Both the position numbers and the translations under genes were made by a program. A DNA stretch of 64,000 nucleotides from Candidatus Eubacterium faecigallinarum (GTDB lineage Bacteria; Bacillota; Clostridia; Oscillospirales; Acutalibacteraceae), in assembly GCA_019115455.1 (NCBI GenBank), contig DXDN01000005.1, positions 124,001 through 188,000 on the forward strand. Direction: 5' to 3'. Of the stretch, positions 41,906-53,900 are shown piece by piece (the first letter of the stretch is position 1; every line of letters begins with the position of its first letter). The notes under the pieces were generated by a model that saw only the letters and a list, made by a program, of their open reading frames with translations, did no database searches and had not been told where the DNA came from.

Positions 41906-43338
41906 GTTTTACATATCCTCAAAGAAATAAAAAGGCGCTTGACGGAGTGAGCCTGAACATTTCAGACGGCGAATTCATAGTCGTTATGGGAAAAACAGGG
42001 AGCGGAAAATCAACCCTTCTTAGACTGCTGAAAAAAGACCTTGCCCCCTTTGGTAATATTGAGGGGAGTATGGATGTCAGCTCGTCAAACATAGGCTTTG
42101 TGCCGCAGAATCCTGATGTTACATTTGTTGCCCAAACAGTCAGAAGCGAGCTTGCTTTTGCGCTGGAGAATATGAAAATGGCAAGCAGTGATATAACAGT
42201 CAGAATTGGCGAGATAGCCTCGTTTTTCAATTTGTCCGATATGCTTGACCGTAATATTTCTGAGCTTTCAGGCGGCGAGCGAGCCACCGTGGCGATTGCA
42301 GGAGCAATGATTTGCGACGCTGACGCTCTGATACTTGACGAGCCGCTGGCTCAGCTGGACCCAAAAGCAACGTCACAGATAATAAGTCTTTTAAAGCGAG
42401 TGAACAGCGAACTCGGCGTTACCATATTAATATCATCCCATACAAGCCAGGGACTTGCGGATATCTGCGACAGAATTATTATTATGGACGGCGGCAGGAT
42501 AATTTTCGACGAAAGTCCCGATAAGATAAAATACGATGATTCATCCCTTGATTATCTGCCTGTTTATACTGCTCTGTTTCCTGAGCGGCCTCTCACGGTA
42601 AAGGATGCCATACCACTGGCGGAAAATCTTAAGGAAAAGCCTTTGGTAATGCCTGAAAAATCCGATATCGCAGTCAGAGTAAAAAATATCACCTTTGCCT
42701 ATGGGAAAAAAGAAAGGGATATTCTTTCAAATCTGTCCTTTAAGGCATATAAGGGCAGAGTACATGCAATTATCGGCGCCAACGGCTCGGGCAAGACAAC
42801 GTTTTTAAAGGTTGCGGCAGGTATTAAGAAACCCCTTACAGGCAGCGTTAAGGTTAGCGGGAAAATAGCATATCTTCCTCAGGACCCGAGATTTCTTTTC
42901 ACCTCGGATACCGTCGGTGAGGAGATTGACGCAAAAACCGCCGGAGTGTTCGGACTGAATGAATATTTGGACAGCCATCCCTATGACCTCAGCGGAGGAC
43001 AGATGCAAAAGCTCGCTCTTGCAATGCTGTCACAGACGGAATTTGATGTTCTGCTTCTGGACGAGCCATCAAGATCCCTTGACGTTTTTGCAAAACGGGA
43101 GCTAAAGCAATATCTTAAAGAACTTGCCTTAAAGGGAAAAACAATTATTATGGTGTCCCACGATCTTGATTTCGTGGGTGACACGTCGGATTATGTTTCG
43201 TTTCTTTCCGACGGTGTTATTTCCGTCAGCGGCGAAAGACGCAGGGTATTAAGTCTTTTGAAATTTTATACAACCCAGATAAGACGCATTACAAAATCTT
43301 GCCTTGACTTTGCCGTTTCCGTGGAGGACCTGCAATGA
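41878..43338 (+). CDS. ECF transporter ATPase with two fused ABC domains
   Basis: Two Walker A motifs (GKTGSGKST, GANGSGKTT), two signature motifs (LSGGE, LSGGQ), two Walker B motifs. Confidence 0.95.
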   Translation: MASFKTENLSFTYPQRNKKALDGVSLNISDGEFIVVMGKTGSGKSTLLRLLKKDLAPFGNIEGSMDVSSSNIGFVPQNPDVTFVAQTVRSELAFALENMKMASSDITVRIGEIASFFNLSDMLDRNISELSGGERATVAIAGAMICDADALILDEPLAQLDPKATSQIISLLKRVNSELGVTILISSHTSQGLADICDRIIIMDGGRIIFDESPDKIKYDDSSLDYLPVYTALFPERPLTVKDAIPLAENLKEKPLVMPEKSDIAVRVKNITFAYGKKERDILSNLSFKAYKGRVHAIIGANGSGKTTFLKVAAGIKKPLTGSVKVSGKIAYLPQDPRFLFTSDTVGEEIDAKTAGVFGLNEYLDSHPYDLSGGQMQKLALAMLSQTEFDVLLLDEPSRSLDVFAKRELKQYLKELALKGKTIIMVSHDLDFVGDTSDYVSFLSDGVISVSGERRRVLSLLKFYTTQIRRITKSCLDFAVSVEDLQ

Positions 43339-44021
43339 AAAAGATAGTCTTTTGCATATTTATTGCTCTTTGCTTTGCAGGCATTATCCTTTGGCAGCTT
43401 TTCAGTAAAAACACAAGTTACTATCTTGTCAGCGTGCTGGTGCTGATTGTTTCGATGATGCCGTTTTTTCTCTTCTTTGAGCTTAAAAAGCAGAGTGCCA
43501 GGGAAGTTTCACTTGTTGCAGGGCTGATAGCCGTGGCGGTAGTCAGCCGTGCAGTGTTTTATCTGATACCCCAGGTGAAGCCCATTGCCGCTGTGGTGAT
43601 TGTCAGCGGAGTTTGCCTTGGAGCAGGAAGAGGATATATCGTGGGGGCGTTTTCCGCTTTTGTGTCGAATTTTATTTTCGGCCAGGGAGTATGGACTCCG
43701 TTTCAGATGGTGGCGCTGGGAGCTGTTGGATTTGCGGCAGGAGTGATTTTTTCAAAGCTCAAGGCAGGCAGGATAAGCCTTGCCGCCGTGGGTTTTGTTC
43801 TCGTTTTCGTGCTGTACGGACTGATTGTTGATACCTGCACGGTAATTACAGTAAATACTCAGTTTAGTTTGGAATCCGTAGTGGCGGTGTATGCTGCCGG
43901 CGTTCCGTTTAATCTTGTTTTTGCCGCGGCAACAGCGGTGTTCCTGTTTGTGTTCGGTCAGCCTTTTGCCAAGAAGGTAAACAGGCTTTGTACTAAGTTC
44001 GGAATAATTCAGAAAGGATAA
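43335..44021 (+). CDS. ECF transporter S component
   Basis: 228-aa multi-TM protein co-operonic with ECF T/A genes. Confidence 0.8.
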   Translation: MKKIVFCIFIALCFAGIILWQLFSKNTSYYLVSVLVLIVSMMPFFLFFELKKQSAREVSLVAGLIAVAVVSRAVFYLIPQVKPIAAVVIVSGVCLGAGRGYIVGAFSAFVSNFIFGQGVWTPFQMVALGAVGFAAGVIFSKLKAGRISLAAVGFVLVFVLYGLIVDTCTVITVNTQFSLESVVAVYAAGVPFNLVFAAATAVFLFVFGQPFAKKVNRLCTKFGIIQKG

Positions 44022-44024
44022 GAT

Positions 44025-44273
44025 ATGAATAACGATATTATAAAAAATTTATCAAAATTTGCTTTTGTGATGTCCGTGCTGGGAGTTTGCACCCTTGGCA
44101 TATGCCCTGCCTTTGGAATTATGGGAATAGCAGTGGGCATTGTTTTTAGAAATAAAGGCGTGCGCCTTGATGAAAAGCAAAGTAAGCAGATACGTCTTTC
44201 TTTTATTCTGGGAGCGGTTTCGCTGGTGCTTTTTGTTGTAGATATTGTGCTTGCCTATATTTTCCTTGTGTAA
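44025..44273 (+). CDS. Small membrane protein (DUF4190-like)
   Basis: 82 aa, two TM segments, adjacent to the ECF operon. Confidence 0.65.
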   Translation: MNNDIIKNLSKFAFVMSVLGVCTLGICPAFGIMGIAVGIVFRNKGVRLDEKQSKQIRLSFILGAVSLVLFVVDIVLAYIFLV

Positions 44274-44297
44274 AAATTTATAATATTTATGATTATT

Positions 44298-44328
44298 AAA
44301 AGGACGGATTTTATATCCGTCCTTTTTG
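44298..44328 (+). terminator. Rho-independent terminator of the ECF operon
   Basis: AAAAGGACGGAT(tttat)ATCCGTCCTTTT. Confidence 0.85.
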
Positions 44329-44429
44329 TATTTTAATAAAAAATATACGAAAAATAATAAAAAATTATTGACAAACGATAATTTACGAATATAATAAAGG
44401 TAGAAAATGTAATTTACGGAGGAATTATT

Positions 44430-44909
44430 ATGAACAGTAAAGAACGCTCTGTATTTCTGACTCAGCTTATTGTGCGTGCGTGCTACGTGCTTTTGGCGGC
44501 GGCGGTTATTGTACTTCCGATTATGTTTAAAACTTACAATGCCCCCGACAAAATCAATATGATATCAGAACTCGGCAAGTACGTTATGGGACCGTTTTAT
44601 GCCATGGTGCCGGCTGGATATGTGGCTCTTGTTTGCATAGACAAACTGCTGATGAATATCAAAAAAGATATAGTTTTTGACAAGAAGAATGTTAAACTTT
44701 TAAGAATTATAAGCTGGAGCTGTTTTTATGCGGCAGCGGTATGTATCGTAGCCTTTGTTCTTGTGTGGCTGACTTTTAGCTACGGAGCGGGGATAGGTCT
44801 TATACTCCTGACGGCTGGCGCAGGCTTTATGGGTCTTGTGGTAAGAGTTGTAAAAAATGTCTTTGAAGCCGCCATAGAAATCAAGGACGAAAACGATTTG
44901 ACGATATAG
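44430..44909 (+). CDS. DUF2975-like membrane protein
   Basis: 159 aa, four hydrophobic segments, followed by a YozG-type small XRE regulator, a common pairing. Confidence 0.75.
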   Translation: MNSKERSVFLTQLIVRACYVLLAAAVIVLPIMFKTYNAPDKINMISELGKYVMGPFYAMVPAGYVALVCIDKLLMNIKKDIVFDKKNVKLLRIISWSCFYAAAVCIVAFVLVWLTFSYGAGIGLILLTAGAGFMGLVVRVVKNVFEAAIEIKDENDLTI

Positions 44910-44918
44910 GAGGGTATT

Positions 44919-45125
44919 ATGCGCATTGTTGTAAATCTGGACGTAATGCTTGCCAAGCGCAAAATGTCGTCAAACGAGCTTGCGTCTAAAATCGGAATCA
45001 CTCCGGCTAATTTATCAATACTCAAAACAGGCAAGGCAAAGGCAATACGCTTTTCCACGCTGGAGGCGATATGTAACGAGCTTGACTGTCAGCCGGGAGA
45101 TATACTTGAATTTGTCAGGGAGTAG
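44919..45125 (+). CDS. Small XRE-family (YozG-like) HTH regulator
   Basis: RIVVNLDVMLAKRKMSSNELASKIGITPANLSILKTGKAKAIRFSTLEAICNELDCQPGDILEF. Confidence 0.93.
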   Translation: MRIVVNLDVMLAKRKMSSNELASKIGITPANLSILKTGKAKAIRFSTLEAICNELDCQPGDILEFVRE

Positions 45126-45130
45126 TTATT

Positions 45131-46927
45131 ATGAAAAATGACAATATTTTAAATAATCCAAACATTCAGCCTACGTCAGGTTTGCCTGATTTAGGCAAAA
45201 AGAATGATATTGAGCTGAATAAAAAGGACATTATCCTTTCGGTTTTGTTCTTTGTTTCGGCATTTTTAATAGTTGATTTTGTGATTTTTAACGGGTTTAA
45301 TCTCGGTTTTACTATTGCGTTTGCGGTGCTTTTCGGAGTGCTGACAGCTTATCTTTACACTAAAGAGAGCCGCATCAGCGTGTTTTCGTGTCTGTGCGGG
45401 GCAATGTCCCTTGCCGGGGCAGTTACATTCAGCCTCTATGATGACTGGCTTATGAATTTGATAATGCTGTTTCTTATATGTGCGCTGTTTTGCATTTATA
45501 TATGCTCTGTCAGCTCAGTGTTCAAAAATAGAACGGGCAGTTTTAAAATGTTGCTTGACGTGCTGGAAAGCGTTTTTATTGCGCCTTTTTCCAACGCAGG
45601 CAGGATATGCTCGGCTTACAACAGAGCTGCGTCTAAAAACAAAATCAGCAAAAACGTTATTGTCGGCATACTTTTGGCGCTGCCTGTACTGCTGGTGATT
45701 ATTCCGCTTCTTGCAAGCAGTGACGCTGCCTTTGAAAATCTATTGACAATAGTTTTAAAAAATATCGGCATATACCTTGTAGAGCTTGTGCTGGCAGTGA
45801 TAATCACGCCGTTTATCGTGTTTTATGCGATGTCAAAAAAGTACAGCTTAAAAATACAGAAAACCGCATCCGTATCAGGCGGCAAAGGCGTTATACAGCC
45901 TCCTCTTACAATCTCTTTTCTCAGCGTTATTTCGCTGACTTATGTTGTTTATCTTTTCTCACAGCTGGCGTATTTTTTCAGCGCCTTTTCGGGAATTTTA
46001 CCTGAGGGATATACAAAAACGGCAAGCGAATACGCAAGGCGCGGATTTTACGAAATGTTTGCCATATGCGTTATTAACATGGTGATTATCGGGCTTGCAA
46101 ACGCCCTTACAAAAAGAAAAAAAGGCAAAATTACTTTGTCCATAAAACTTTTGTCAACTTTTGTTTTAGCCTTTACCGTGTTGATTTTGATAACGGCAAT
46201 GCAGAAAATGAAGCTCAATGTGGAAATATACGGCTTGTCAAAAAACAGACTTTTGGTGTTTGTTTTTATGCTGATGATAATGATAATAATTTTCTTTTAT
46301 ATCCTCCACATATTCTTGCCGAAAGTTAGCTATATGCAGCCTATTATCGTGATTTGCAGTGCAATGTTCATAGCACTGTCCTTTGCGGATATTAACAGTA
46401 TCGTGTGCGATTATAATATCAGGGCATATAATAACGGCGATATTAAGAGCATTGACGTAAATTATATCAATGACCTTTCCGATTCGTGCATTGACGGTAT
46501 AATTGAGCTTGCAGACTGCGACGACCACATTGTTTCAAAGCAGGCTAAAAGCATTATAATGCAAAAGCTCAAGGTGGATTACAGATCTTATTTCGGACTT
46601 GCGGATGATATAAACGCAAATGATGAGATTACGTACAAACCAGACTTTGATTTTCGCAGTTACAATAAATCAGAGGACACGGCGTGCAGACTTCTTGAGG
46701 AATATTACAATTCTCTTTCTCCTGAAGACAGGGAAAAGCTTATAATCCAGTATAATTTTGATAACGGCGATTATTATTACAATGAAAACGAGGATATCTA
46801 TGAGCTTTATGGCAGTGAATATTATACCGAATATGCCTATAATGAGGACAGCGGTATGTATGAATTATCGCAAAGATATGAACTAAATGAGTACGGAGTT
46901 TATGATGAAACACAGCAGCAGGTTTAG
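45131..46927 (+). CDS. DUF4173/DUF4153-like multi-TM protein
   Basis: 598 aa with about 10 TM segments and an acidic, Tyr-rich C-terminal tail. Confidence 0.8.
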   Translation: MKNDNILNNPNIQPTSGLPDLGKKNDIELNKKDIILSVLFFVSAFLIVDFVIFNGFNLGFTIAFAVLFGVLTAYLYTKESRISVFSCLCGAMSLAGAVTFSLYDDWLMNLIMLFLICALFCIYICSVSSVFKNRTGSFKMLLDVLESVFIAPFSNAGRICSAYNRAASKNKISKNVIVGILLALPVLLVIIPLLASSDAAFENLLTIVLKNIGIYLVELVLAVIITPFIVFYAMSKKYSLKIQKTASVSGGKGVIQPPLTISFLSVISLTYVVYLFSQLAYFFSAFSGILPEGYTKTASEYARRGFYEMFAICVINMVIIGLANALTKRKKGKITLSIKLLSTFVLAFTVLILITAMQKMKLNVEIYGLSKNRLLVFVFMLMIMIIIFFYILHIFLPKVSYMQPIIVICSAMFIALSFADINSIVCDYNIRAYNNGDIKSIDVNYINDLSDSCIDGIIELADCDDHIVSKQAKSIIMQKLKVDYRSYFGLADDINANDEITYKPDFDFRSYNKSEDTACRLLEEYYNSLSPEDREKLIIQYNFDNGDYYYNENEDIYELYGSEYYTEYAYNEDSGMYELSQRYELNEYGVYDETQQQV

Positions 46928-47243
46928 GGATATTCCTTTTAAAATAAGCAAAAAAGTTAAGGTAATCATCATAATAATATTTGTCCTGATAGCAATACCT
47001 GTAGGCAGTTATTATGCCATAGGCCCCAGGTATATCACAAGCAGCGGGCTTACCACAGACCTGACGATATACTATATGGGCGATGAATACAAATGTATCA
47101 GCGCATATCCCGGCGCAGTGGATACAGGCAGGAAAATCGGTTATCTCAATGTTTTCGAGGACGCTTTTAAGGTAAAAGGACAGGACGATTTGATATATGT
47201 TCGCTCCTGGCAGGCAAGATATCTTTATGAAAAAGCCGAATGA
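46905..47243 (+). CDS. Hypothetical single-TM protein
   Basis: Starts inside the preceding gene's 3' end with RBS CGGAG; N-terminal TM then extracellular domain. Confidence 0.65.
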   Translation: MKHSSRFRDIPFKISKKVKVIIIIIFVLIAIPVGSYYAIGPRYITSSGLTTDLTIYYMGDEYKCISAYPGAVDTGRKIGYLNVFEDAFKVKGQDDLIYVRSWQARYLYEKAE

Positions 47244-47532
47244 AAAAAGAGGTGTAAAGCTTGTTGTCCTAACACTTTGCGCCGTACTGATTGCCGCATT
47301 TACTATGTGCCTGGCTTATCTGTACTTTACACCGAGATTTGATGAGTGCGGTGTTTCGCATGAGCGCATAATAGTCTATAAATCAGACAAATATTATTCA
47401 TCAATTATCGGCGGTGAAGAAAAGGAGCGCTTTGTGGGCACGGTCGGCGGCGAAAAGCTCTATACCGTAAAGGGGGATAATAACAGCTTAATACTTGGTG
47501 AGCGCCTTTATGTCAAGGGGAATATATCATAG
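47227..47532 (+). CDS. Hypothetical single-TM protein, same layout as the preceding gene
   Basis: 101 aa, overlaps the previous ORF; N-terminal TM. Confidence 0.6.
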   Translation: MKKPNEKRGVKLVVLTLCAVLIAAFTMCLAYLYFTPRFDECGVSHERIIVYKSDKYYSSIIGGEEKERFVGTVGGEKLYTVKGDNNSLILGERLYVKGNIS

Positions 47533-47569
47533 CTAATTATTTATTATTCAACAGTTAAAAATAAACATA

Positions 47570-47608
47570 AAAAAACAGGACCGTGTAAATCACAGTCCTG
47601 TTTGCTTT
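47570..47608. terminator. Terminator between convergent genes
   Basis: AAACAGGAC...GTCCTGTTT with flanking A/T tracts. Confidence 0.75.
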
Positions 47609-47610
47609 AT

Positions 47611-48354
47611 TTAGCCCTCGTATTCGCTTTCATTTTCCCAGTTGTGCCAAATGTTTTGAACGTCGTCGTTTTCCTCAAACATTTCAATCATTCTTGCCAT
47701 GGCTTTCATATCGTCCTCAGATTCAAGCCTTGTGTATGTCTGGGGGATATAAGCCGCTTCTGACGAAATAATGTTGTATCCCTTTGCCTCAAGGTCGTCT
47801 CTGACAGCGCCCACGTCGTTTGCCTCTGTGCGGATTTCAAATATATCCTCGTCGTCAGTCAGAAAATCAGTTGCGCCGGCTTCCAAAGCGTCCATCATAA
47901 GAGCGTCTGCGTCAACGTCCTCTTTCTCAATTATGATAACGCCCTCTCTGCCGAACATAAATGTAACTGAACCCGGGGTGCCCATATTGCCGCCTGCCTT
48001 GTCAAAGTAGTGGCGAACCTCTGAGGCGGTTCTGTTTCTGTTGTCGGTCAGTGTTTCTACAACTACTGCCACGCCTGAAGGACCGTAGCCCTCGTAAACA
48101 ATCTCCTCATAGTTTGCGCTGTCGCCCTCGCCGGCAGCTTTTTTAAGCATTCTGTCAATATTGTCGTTGGGAACATTGTTCTGCTTTGCCTTGGCAATAA
48201 CATCCCTGAGCTTTGCGTTGTTGTTTGGGTCAGGGCCGCCGTTTTTAACGGCAACAGCCAGCTCCCTTCCGATTTTTGTAAATATTTTTGCACGTGCGGC
48301 GTCATTGGCGCCCTTTTTTCTTTTAATCGTGCTCCATTTGTTATGTCCGCTCAT
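47611..48354 (-). CDS. YebC/PmpR family transcriptional regulator
   Basis: MSGHNKWSTIKRKKGANDAARAKIFTKIGREL. Confidence 0.97.
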   Translation of the reverse strand: MSGHNKWSTIKRKKGANDAARAKIFTKIGRELAVAVKNGGPDPNNNAKLRDVIAKAKQNNVPNDNIDRMLKKAAGEGDSANYEEIVYEGYGPSGVAVVVETLTDNRNRTASEVRHYFDKAGGNMGTPGSVTFMFGREGVIIIEKEDVDADALMMDALEAGATDFLTDDEDIFEIRTEANDVGAVRDDLEAKGYNIISSEAAYIPQTYTRLESEDDMKAMARMIEMFEENDDVQNIWHNWENESEYEG

Positions 48355-48511
48355 TTTCTCACTCCGTTTTTATAATTACTAAATTAACAAAGAAGATTTT
48401 ATCACATTACCGACCGTCTTTCAAGTGTTAAAATTTCTGTTGTATATTCGTATCTTTTGTGTTATTATATTATATATTTTATAATATTTTAAAGATACGG
48501 AGGAATTAACA

Positions 48512-49765
48512 GTGTTTGCTGATTACTACGATTCAATTGCCAAGGTGGCTGAAACCGACAAAGAGGTAGCCGACGCAATGGCGCTGGAACTTAAACGCCA
48601 GAGAGAAAACATAGAGCTTATCGCATCTGAAAACCTTGTTTCACCGCAGGTTATGGCGGCAATGGGCTCAGTCCTTACAAACAAATATGCCGAGGGACTC
48701 CCGGGAAAGAGATATTACGGAGGATGCCAGTATGTTGATGTTGTTGAGGAAATAGCTATCAAAAGAGCCTGCGAGCTCTTTGGCTGCAAGTTTGCCAATG
48801 TTCAGGCTCATTCAGGTGCTCAGGCAAACACTGCTGTTTATCTTGCGCTTCTTAAGCCGGGCGATACCGTTATGGGTATGAGCCTTGATAACGGCGGTCA
48901 CCTTACCCACGGTTCACCTGCCAATATCAGCGGCAAGTATTTTAACTTCGTGCCTTACGGCGTTGATGACAACGGATTTATCGACCTTAAGGAATTTGCA
49001 AAACAGGTTAATAAGGTTAAGCCAAAGCTTGTAGTTGCCGGTGCATCAGCTTATCCGAGAGAGATTGATTTTAAGGAAATGGCTGACATTGCTCACGCTA
49101 ACGGCGCAATGTTTATGGTGGATATGGCTCATATTGCCGGTCTTGTTGCCGCCGGACTTCATCAGTCGCCAATCCCGTATGCCGATGTTGTTACCACAAC
49201 TACTCATAAAACTCTGCGCGGACCCCGCGGCGGACTTATCCTTTGCAATAACGAATATCTTGCAAAGAAGCTCAACTCCGCTGTGTTCCCGGGCACACAG
49301 GGCGGACCGCTTATGCACGTAATTGCCGGTAAGGCAGTTTGCTTCGGCGAAGCTCTTAAGCCGGAGTTTAAAGAGTATCAGAAGAGAGTTATCGAAAACA
49401 CAAAGGCTCTTGCCGACGGACTTATGAAGAGGGGACTCAATCTCGTTTCCGGCGGTACGGACAATCACCTGTGCCTGCTTGATCTGCGTGGTACAGGAGT
49501 TACCGGCAAGGAGCTTGAAAACAGACTTGACGAGGTTCATATCACCCTCAACAAGAACACTGTTCCAAATGAGCCGCTTTCTCCGTTCGTTACCTCAGGC
49601 GTTCGTATCGGCACGCCTGCCGCTACTACCAGGGGACTTAATACAGACGATATGGACCGTATTGCGCAGTATATTTACCTTGCTGTTACAGACTTTGAAA
49701 ACAGCAGGCAGACCATTACCGACGGTGTGGCTGAAATATGCGCAAAATACCCTCTCTATGAATGA
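48512..49765 (+). CDS. glyA: Serine hydroxymethyltransferase
   Basis: [55 protein letters not shown]. Confidence 0.99.
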   Translation: MFADYYDSIAKVAETDKEVADAMALELKRQRENIELIASENLVSPQVMAAMGSVLTNKYAEGLPGKRYYGGCQYVDVVEEIAIKRACELFGCKFANVQAHSGAQANTAVYLALLKPGDTVMGMSLDNGGHLTHGSPANISGKYFNFVPYGVDDNGFIDLKEFAKQVNKVKPKLVVAGASAYPREIDFKEMADIAHANGAMFMVDMAHIAGLVAAGLHQSPIPYADVVTTTTHKTLRGPRGGLILCNNEYLAKKLNSAVFPGTQGGPLMHVIAGKAVCFGEALKPEFKEYQKRVIENTKALADGLMKRGLNLVSGGTDNHLCLLDLRGTGVTGKELENRLDEVHITLNKNTVPNEPLSPFVTSGVRIGTPAATTRGLNTDDMDRIAQYIYLAVTDFENSRQTITDGVAEICAKYPLYE

Positions 49766-50880
49766 TTATGAAAGTTTTTTTATTCACAATATTGAAATTA
49801 GGTTTAAGGGTGCTTTATGCACCTTTAAAACTGTTTAAAACAAAAAACAGGATAGTATATCTCTCCCGTCAGAGTAACGACAAGAGCGTTGATATGCGTC
49901 TGCTGGAGAAGGCTGTTTCTGAGGAAATGCCGGATACCCAGCAGGTGTTCAGGCTCAGGATGATACCTGACGGTCTTGGGGCAAAGATAAAATACTGCGT
50001 TGCAGTTATCGGCGATATGTACTATCTTTCAACTTCAAAATTAGCCATACTTGACACCTACTCCATAACTGTTTCCTGCCTTAAACACAAGAAAGAGTTA
50101 AAGGTGATTCAAATGTGGCATGCCCTTGGCGCAATCAAGAAGTTCGGTCTTCAGAGCGTCGGAACAAAAGAGGGCAGGGACGAAAGAATAAGCAAGGCAA
50201 TGTGTATGCACGAAAATTACGACTACGTTTTGGCTCCTAGCAGAGCCGCAGCGCAGTTTTATATGGAGGCATTCGGCTGTAAGGCAGATAAAATGAAAAT
50301 TTGCTCTCTGCCGCGTGTTGACGAATTGCTCACAAACGACGGTGTATCCGCAAGATTTTTCAGCGAGAATCCGGCGCTGAGCGATAAAAAAATCGTGCTT
50401 TATCTGCCAACCTTCCGTGACAGGGAGGCATATGTTGCCCAGGAGCTTAAGGTGGAGTTTTCCGACAGCATGGACGACTATCATCTTATTATTAGTCCGC
50501 ATCCGCTGTTTTCTAAGGTGAAGAGGGACGAAAAGTATTTTTATAACGGCGATTTCTCCACCTATGATTTGATGAAGATTGCGGATATAGTTATTACCGA
50601 TTATTCCGCCTGCGCTTTTGAAGCCGCAGTGCTTATGAAACCGCTGTACTTTTTCGTACCTGATTATGAACAGTACAAAAAGGAACGCGGACTTAATATT
50701 GACCTTAAGGCTGAGATGCCTGCCGTAACCTTTGAGGACGCGCAGCAGCTTTGCAGCGCCATCAGAGCGGATAACTACGACTTGGACGCGCTGTTTGCAT
50801 TTAAGACAAAGTATGTTGAAAATACAGGCAGTAACAACACCAAAATTCTTGCAAAATTTATTTCAATGACAGCTCAGTAA
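49762..50880 (+). CDS. CDP-glycerol glycerophosphotransferase family protein
   Basis: [40 protein letters not shown]; translationally coupled to glyA. Confidence 0.88.
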   Translation: MIMKVFLFTILKLGLRVLYAPLKLFKTKNRIVYLSRQSNDKSVDMRLLEKAVSEEMPDTQQVFRLRMIPDGLGAKIKYCVAVIGDMYYLSTSKLAILDTYSITVSCLKHKKELKVIQMWHALGAIKKFGLQSVGTKEGRDERISKAMCMHENYDYVLAPSRAAAQFYMEAFGCKADKMKICSLPRVDELLTNDGVSARFFSENPALSDKKIVLYLPTFRDREAYVAQELKVEFSDSMDDYHLIISPHPLFSKVKRDEKYFYNGDFSTYDLMKIADIVITDYSACAFEAAVLMKPLYFFVPDYEQYKKERGLNIDLKAEMPAVTFEDAQQLCSAIRADNYDLDALFAFKTKYVENTGSNNTKILAKFISMTAQ

Positions 50881-50902
50881 TTTCTGTTGAGGAGATGTGA
50901 CC

Positions 50903-53900
50903 GTGATACGCAGAATCTTAAAAAAAGTAAATAAAGCCGGCGCTTTGCTAAATAAATTCAAGACGGCGGTTAGGCCGGATTATCTTAAGTATCTGCAGCT
51001 TGAGCTGGACGATAAGCTTGTTTTGCTGGAGGGCGGACAGGGCTCTAATATTAACGGCAATATGTTTTCCATGCTCAGGGAGATAAACACAAATCCCGAG
51101 TGGCAGGATTACAAAGCAGTATTTGTTGTTACCGTGGACACCGCCGCATCAGCTGAAAAAAGGATGAAAAAGTACGGCTTTGACAGAGTTATACTCTCTG
51201 TCAGGGATTCAAAGGAGTATTGCAGATATCTTGCTACGGCAAAGTATATTATGACGGATAACTCCTTCCCGCCGTATTTTAATAAACGAAGCGAACAGGT
51301 ATTTCTCAATACATGGCACGGTACGCCTCTTAAAACTCTGGGTAAATCCGACAAGTCCTTTAACGGCAGTATGGCGAATATTCAGAAGAATTATCTTATG
51401 AGCGATTACGCACTGTTTCCAAACGAATTTACCAGGCGCGTGTTTATGGATGATTATGACTTGAGGCATATCTTTGCCAACAAGTCGCTGATAGCAAATT
51501 ATCCGAGAAATTATATCTTCTATTCTCCCGAAGCCGGAGTTAAGATGAAGAAAAAGCTTGGTCTTGACGGCAAGAGCGTGTTTGCCTATATGCCCACCTG
51601 GAGAGGTACCGGCAGAAAGGCAAATACCGCCAAGCAGATTTCCTCAACAATGAAAATCCTGAAAGAGTTTGACAAGAAGCTCTCTGATGACCAGGTGCTT
51701 TTGGTCAATCTTCATTTCCTGCTTGCCAGCAATATTGATTGTAGCAAGTTCAGGCATATTAAGTATTTTGATACATCTTATGACACCTATGAGGTCTTGA
51801 ATGCGTGCGACGGACTTGTTACCGATTATTCCAGCGTGTTTTTTGATTTCGCAGTTACCGGCAGGAAGATAATTCTTTTCGCCTACGATAAAAAAGAATA
51901 TTTTAAAACAAGGGGTGTATATATTCCCTTTGACGAGCTGCCGTTTCCAATTACTGAAAATGTAAGCGATACTGTGGCTGAGATGAAAAAAGACACCGCT
52001 GATTATACAGAATTTAAAAATGAGTATTGTCCTAACGGCTCATACTCACAGTGCGGTGACCTCTTCAGAATGATGGTGAACGCTAAAACGGACAAATTCA
52101 CCCTTGAGAAAAATGAGTCTGACCGTAAGCTTTGCCTTATCTATGCCGGCAAATTCAGACCGCTTCATTTTGATAATATCAGAAACTATATCGACGAAAA
52201 TCCTGATTATGAGTGTGTTGTTGCGTACAGCAAGAATCTCAATGACAGCAAAAAGGAATTTATTAATTCCCTTAGAGGCAAAGCATCATTTTACGGTATA
52301 GTGACAGCTTTTCAGTTTGGCTATTCCGATATCCTGCCGCTGATAAAGTTCAGATATCTTCATAAAATTAAAAGCGCCCGTGCTCTGGACCGCTTTTTTG
52401 AAAGCGAGGCAAACAGGCGTTTCCATTCGCTGAAACCTGCAAAGGTCGTTGATTTTTCCTGCGGCGACCCGATAATTGCCGGTGCACTTTCAAAACTCAG
52501 CGGAGAAAAAGAGTTTGTTATTCACGGCGACTATTATCTTAATTCAAAAAAATACGCAAATACAGTCAGCTTTGTGAAGCGGTTTGAGAAATCCTGCGGC
52601 TTTAATGAGATTGACAACGCCGAAAAGGAGACAAAGGTTTATCTTGAAGCCAACAGTGAAAACCCCATTGCACATTGCTCTTTCAGGAAACATTCTGCGT
52701 TTAAAAATATTATTCCGATTTATCTTTCATCTTCAAAAGCGCTTAAATGTATAAGCCTTGTCAGCTTTAAAGCCTATATGCCGGTGGCGATGAAGGACAC
52801 TTGGCTTGTAATCGGAAATGAAGAATATCCGTATAAATTTATCGGAAACAAAAATAAGATTTCAAAAAAACATGTGGGTATATTATCCTTCAGCGTTCCT
52901 GTTGAAAAGATACTCGACATGCCCTCTAACAATAAAGTGATGCTGTGCTATAATAATAAATATTCCAAAACGGTACAGTGCCACGCTTCGTATCTGGCTG
53001 CTCTTGGCAGGATCTTTCTGGGCTTAAGAAGCTCAATGCTCAGAGAGAAAGAAACGAACACCATTGCCATCTTCCGCCAGACCACGGGAAATAATCTTAA
53101 TATATATGTCAGATCCTTTATTACCTCGGACAGGGTAATTGAGAGGTTTAAGCAGATGGCTGCATATTTTGCAGCGCTTCTTTGGCACGGCAAAAAAGCG
53201 AAAAAGCTGGTTTTACTCTTTGAGAAAAACTCATCAAAATATGAGGAGAGCGCCAGCGTTCTGTTTGAAAAACTGATTGATTCCGGATACAATGACGCTT
53301 ATTTTATAGTTGACAGAAATTATCAGTATTTTGATTCAATACCTAAGAAATATCTGTCTAATATCCTTTATAAAAACTCCTTTAAGCATTACTTGTATTT
53401 CTTTAAGGCAAAGACCTTTATCGGCACGGAAATGCTTGTTCATGCCATAGATCTTAAAACCTTTAACGTGTTTGCGCTGAAAAAGGTTGCGGATAAAAAT
53501 ATCAACTATGTTTTCCTTCAGCACGGAGTTATGTACATGGTTTCGCTGGACAGCGAGTCGAGAACATTCTTTAAGCGAAAGGAATTAAACGGAAAATACC
53601 GTGTGGTTGTATCTTCACGTGCTGAGGCGGACCATTTTGTGGAACTCGGCAGGCATGAATACGAGGATCTGTATATTTCTGGTCTGCCGAAATTTGACAG
53701 AAACGTCATGAACGACGACGCAGATAAAATCATTATTATGCCTACCTGGCGTCCTTGGGAAATCAATATGGCGCGTGATGATTTCCTTCATACCAGTTAT
53801 TTTAAGATGATAATGAGGATATATGACTGCGTTCCTGAAGAGCTCAGGAGTAAAGTGATTATTCTTCCTCATCCGCTTATTGTAAACGAGCTGAAAAAGC

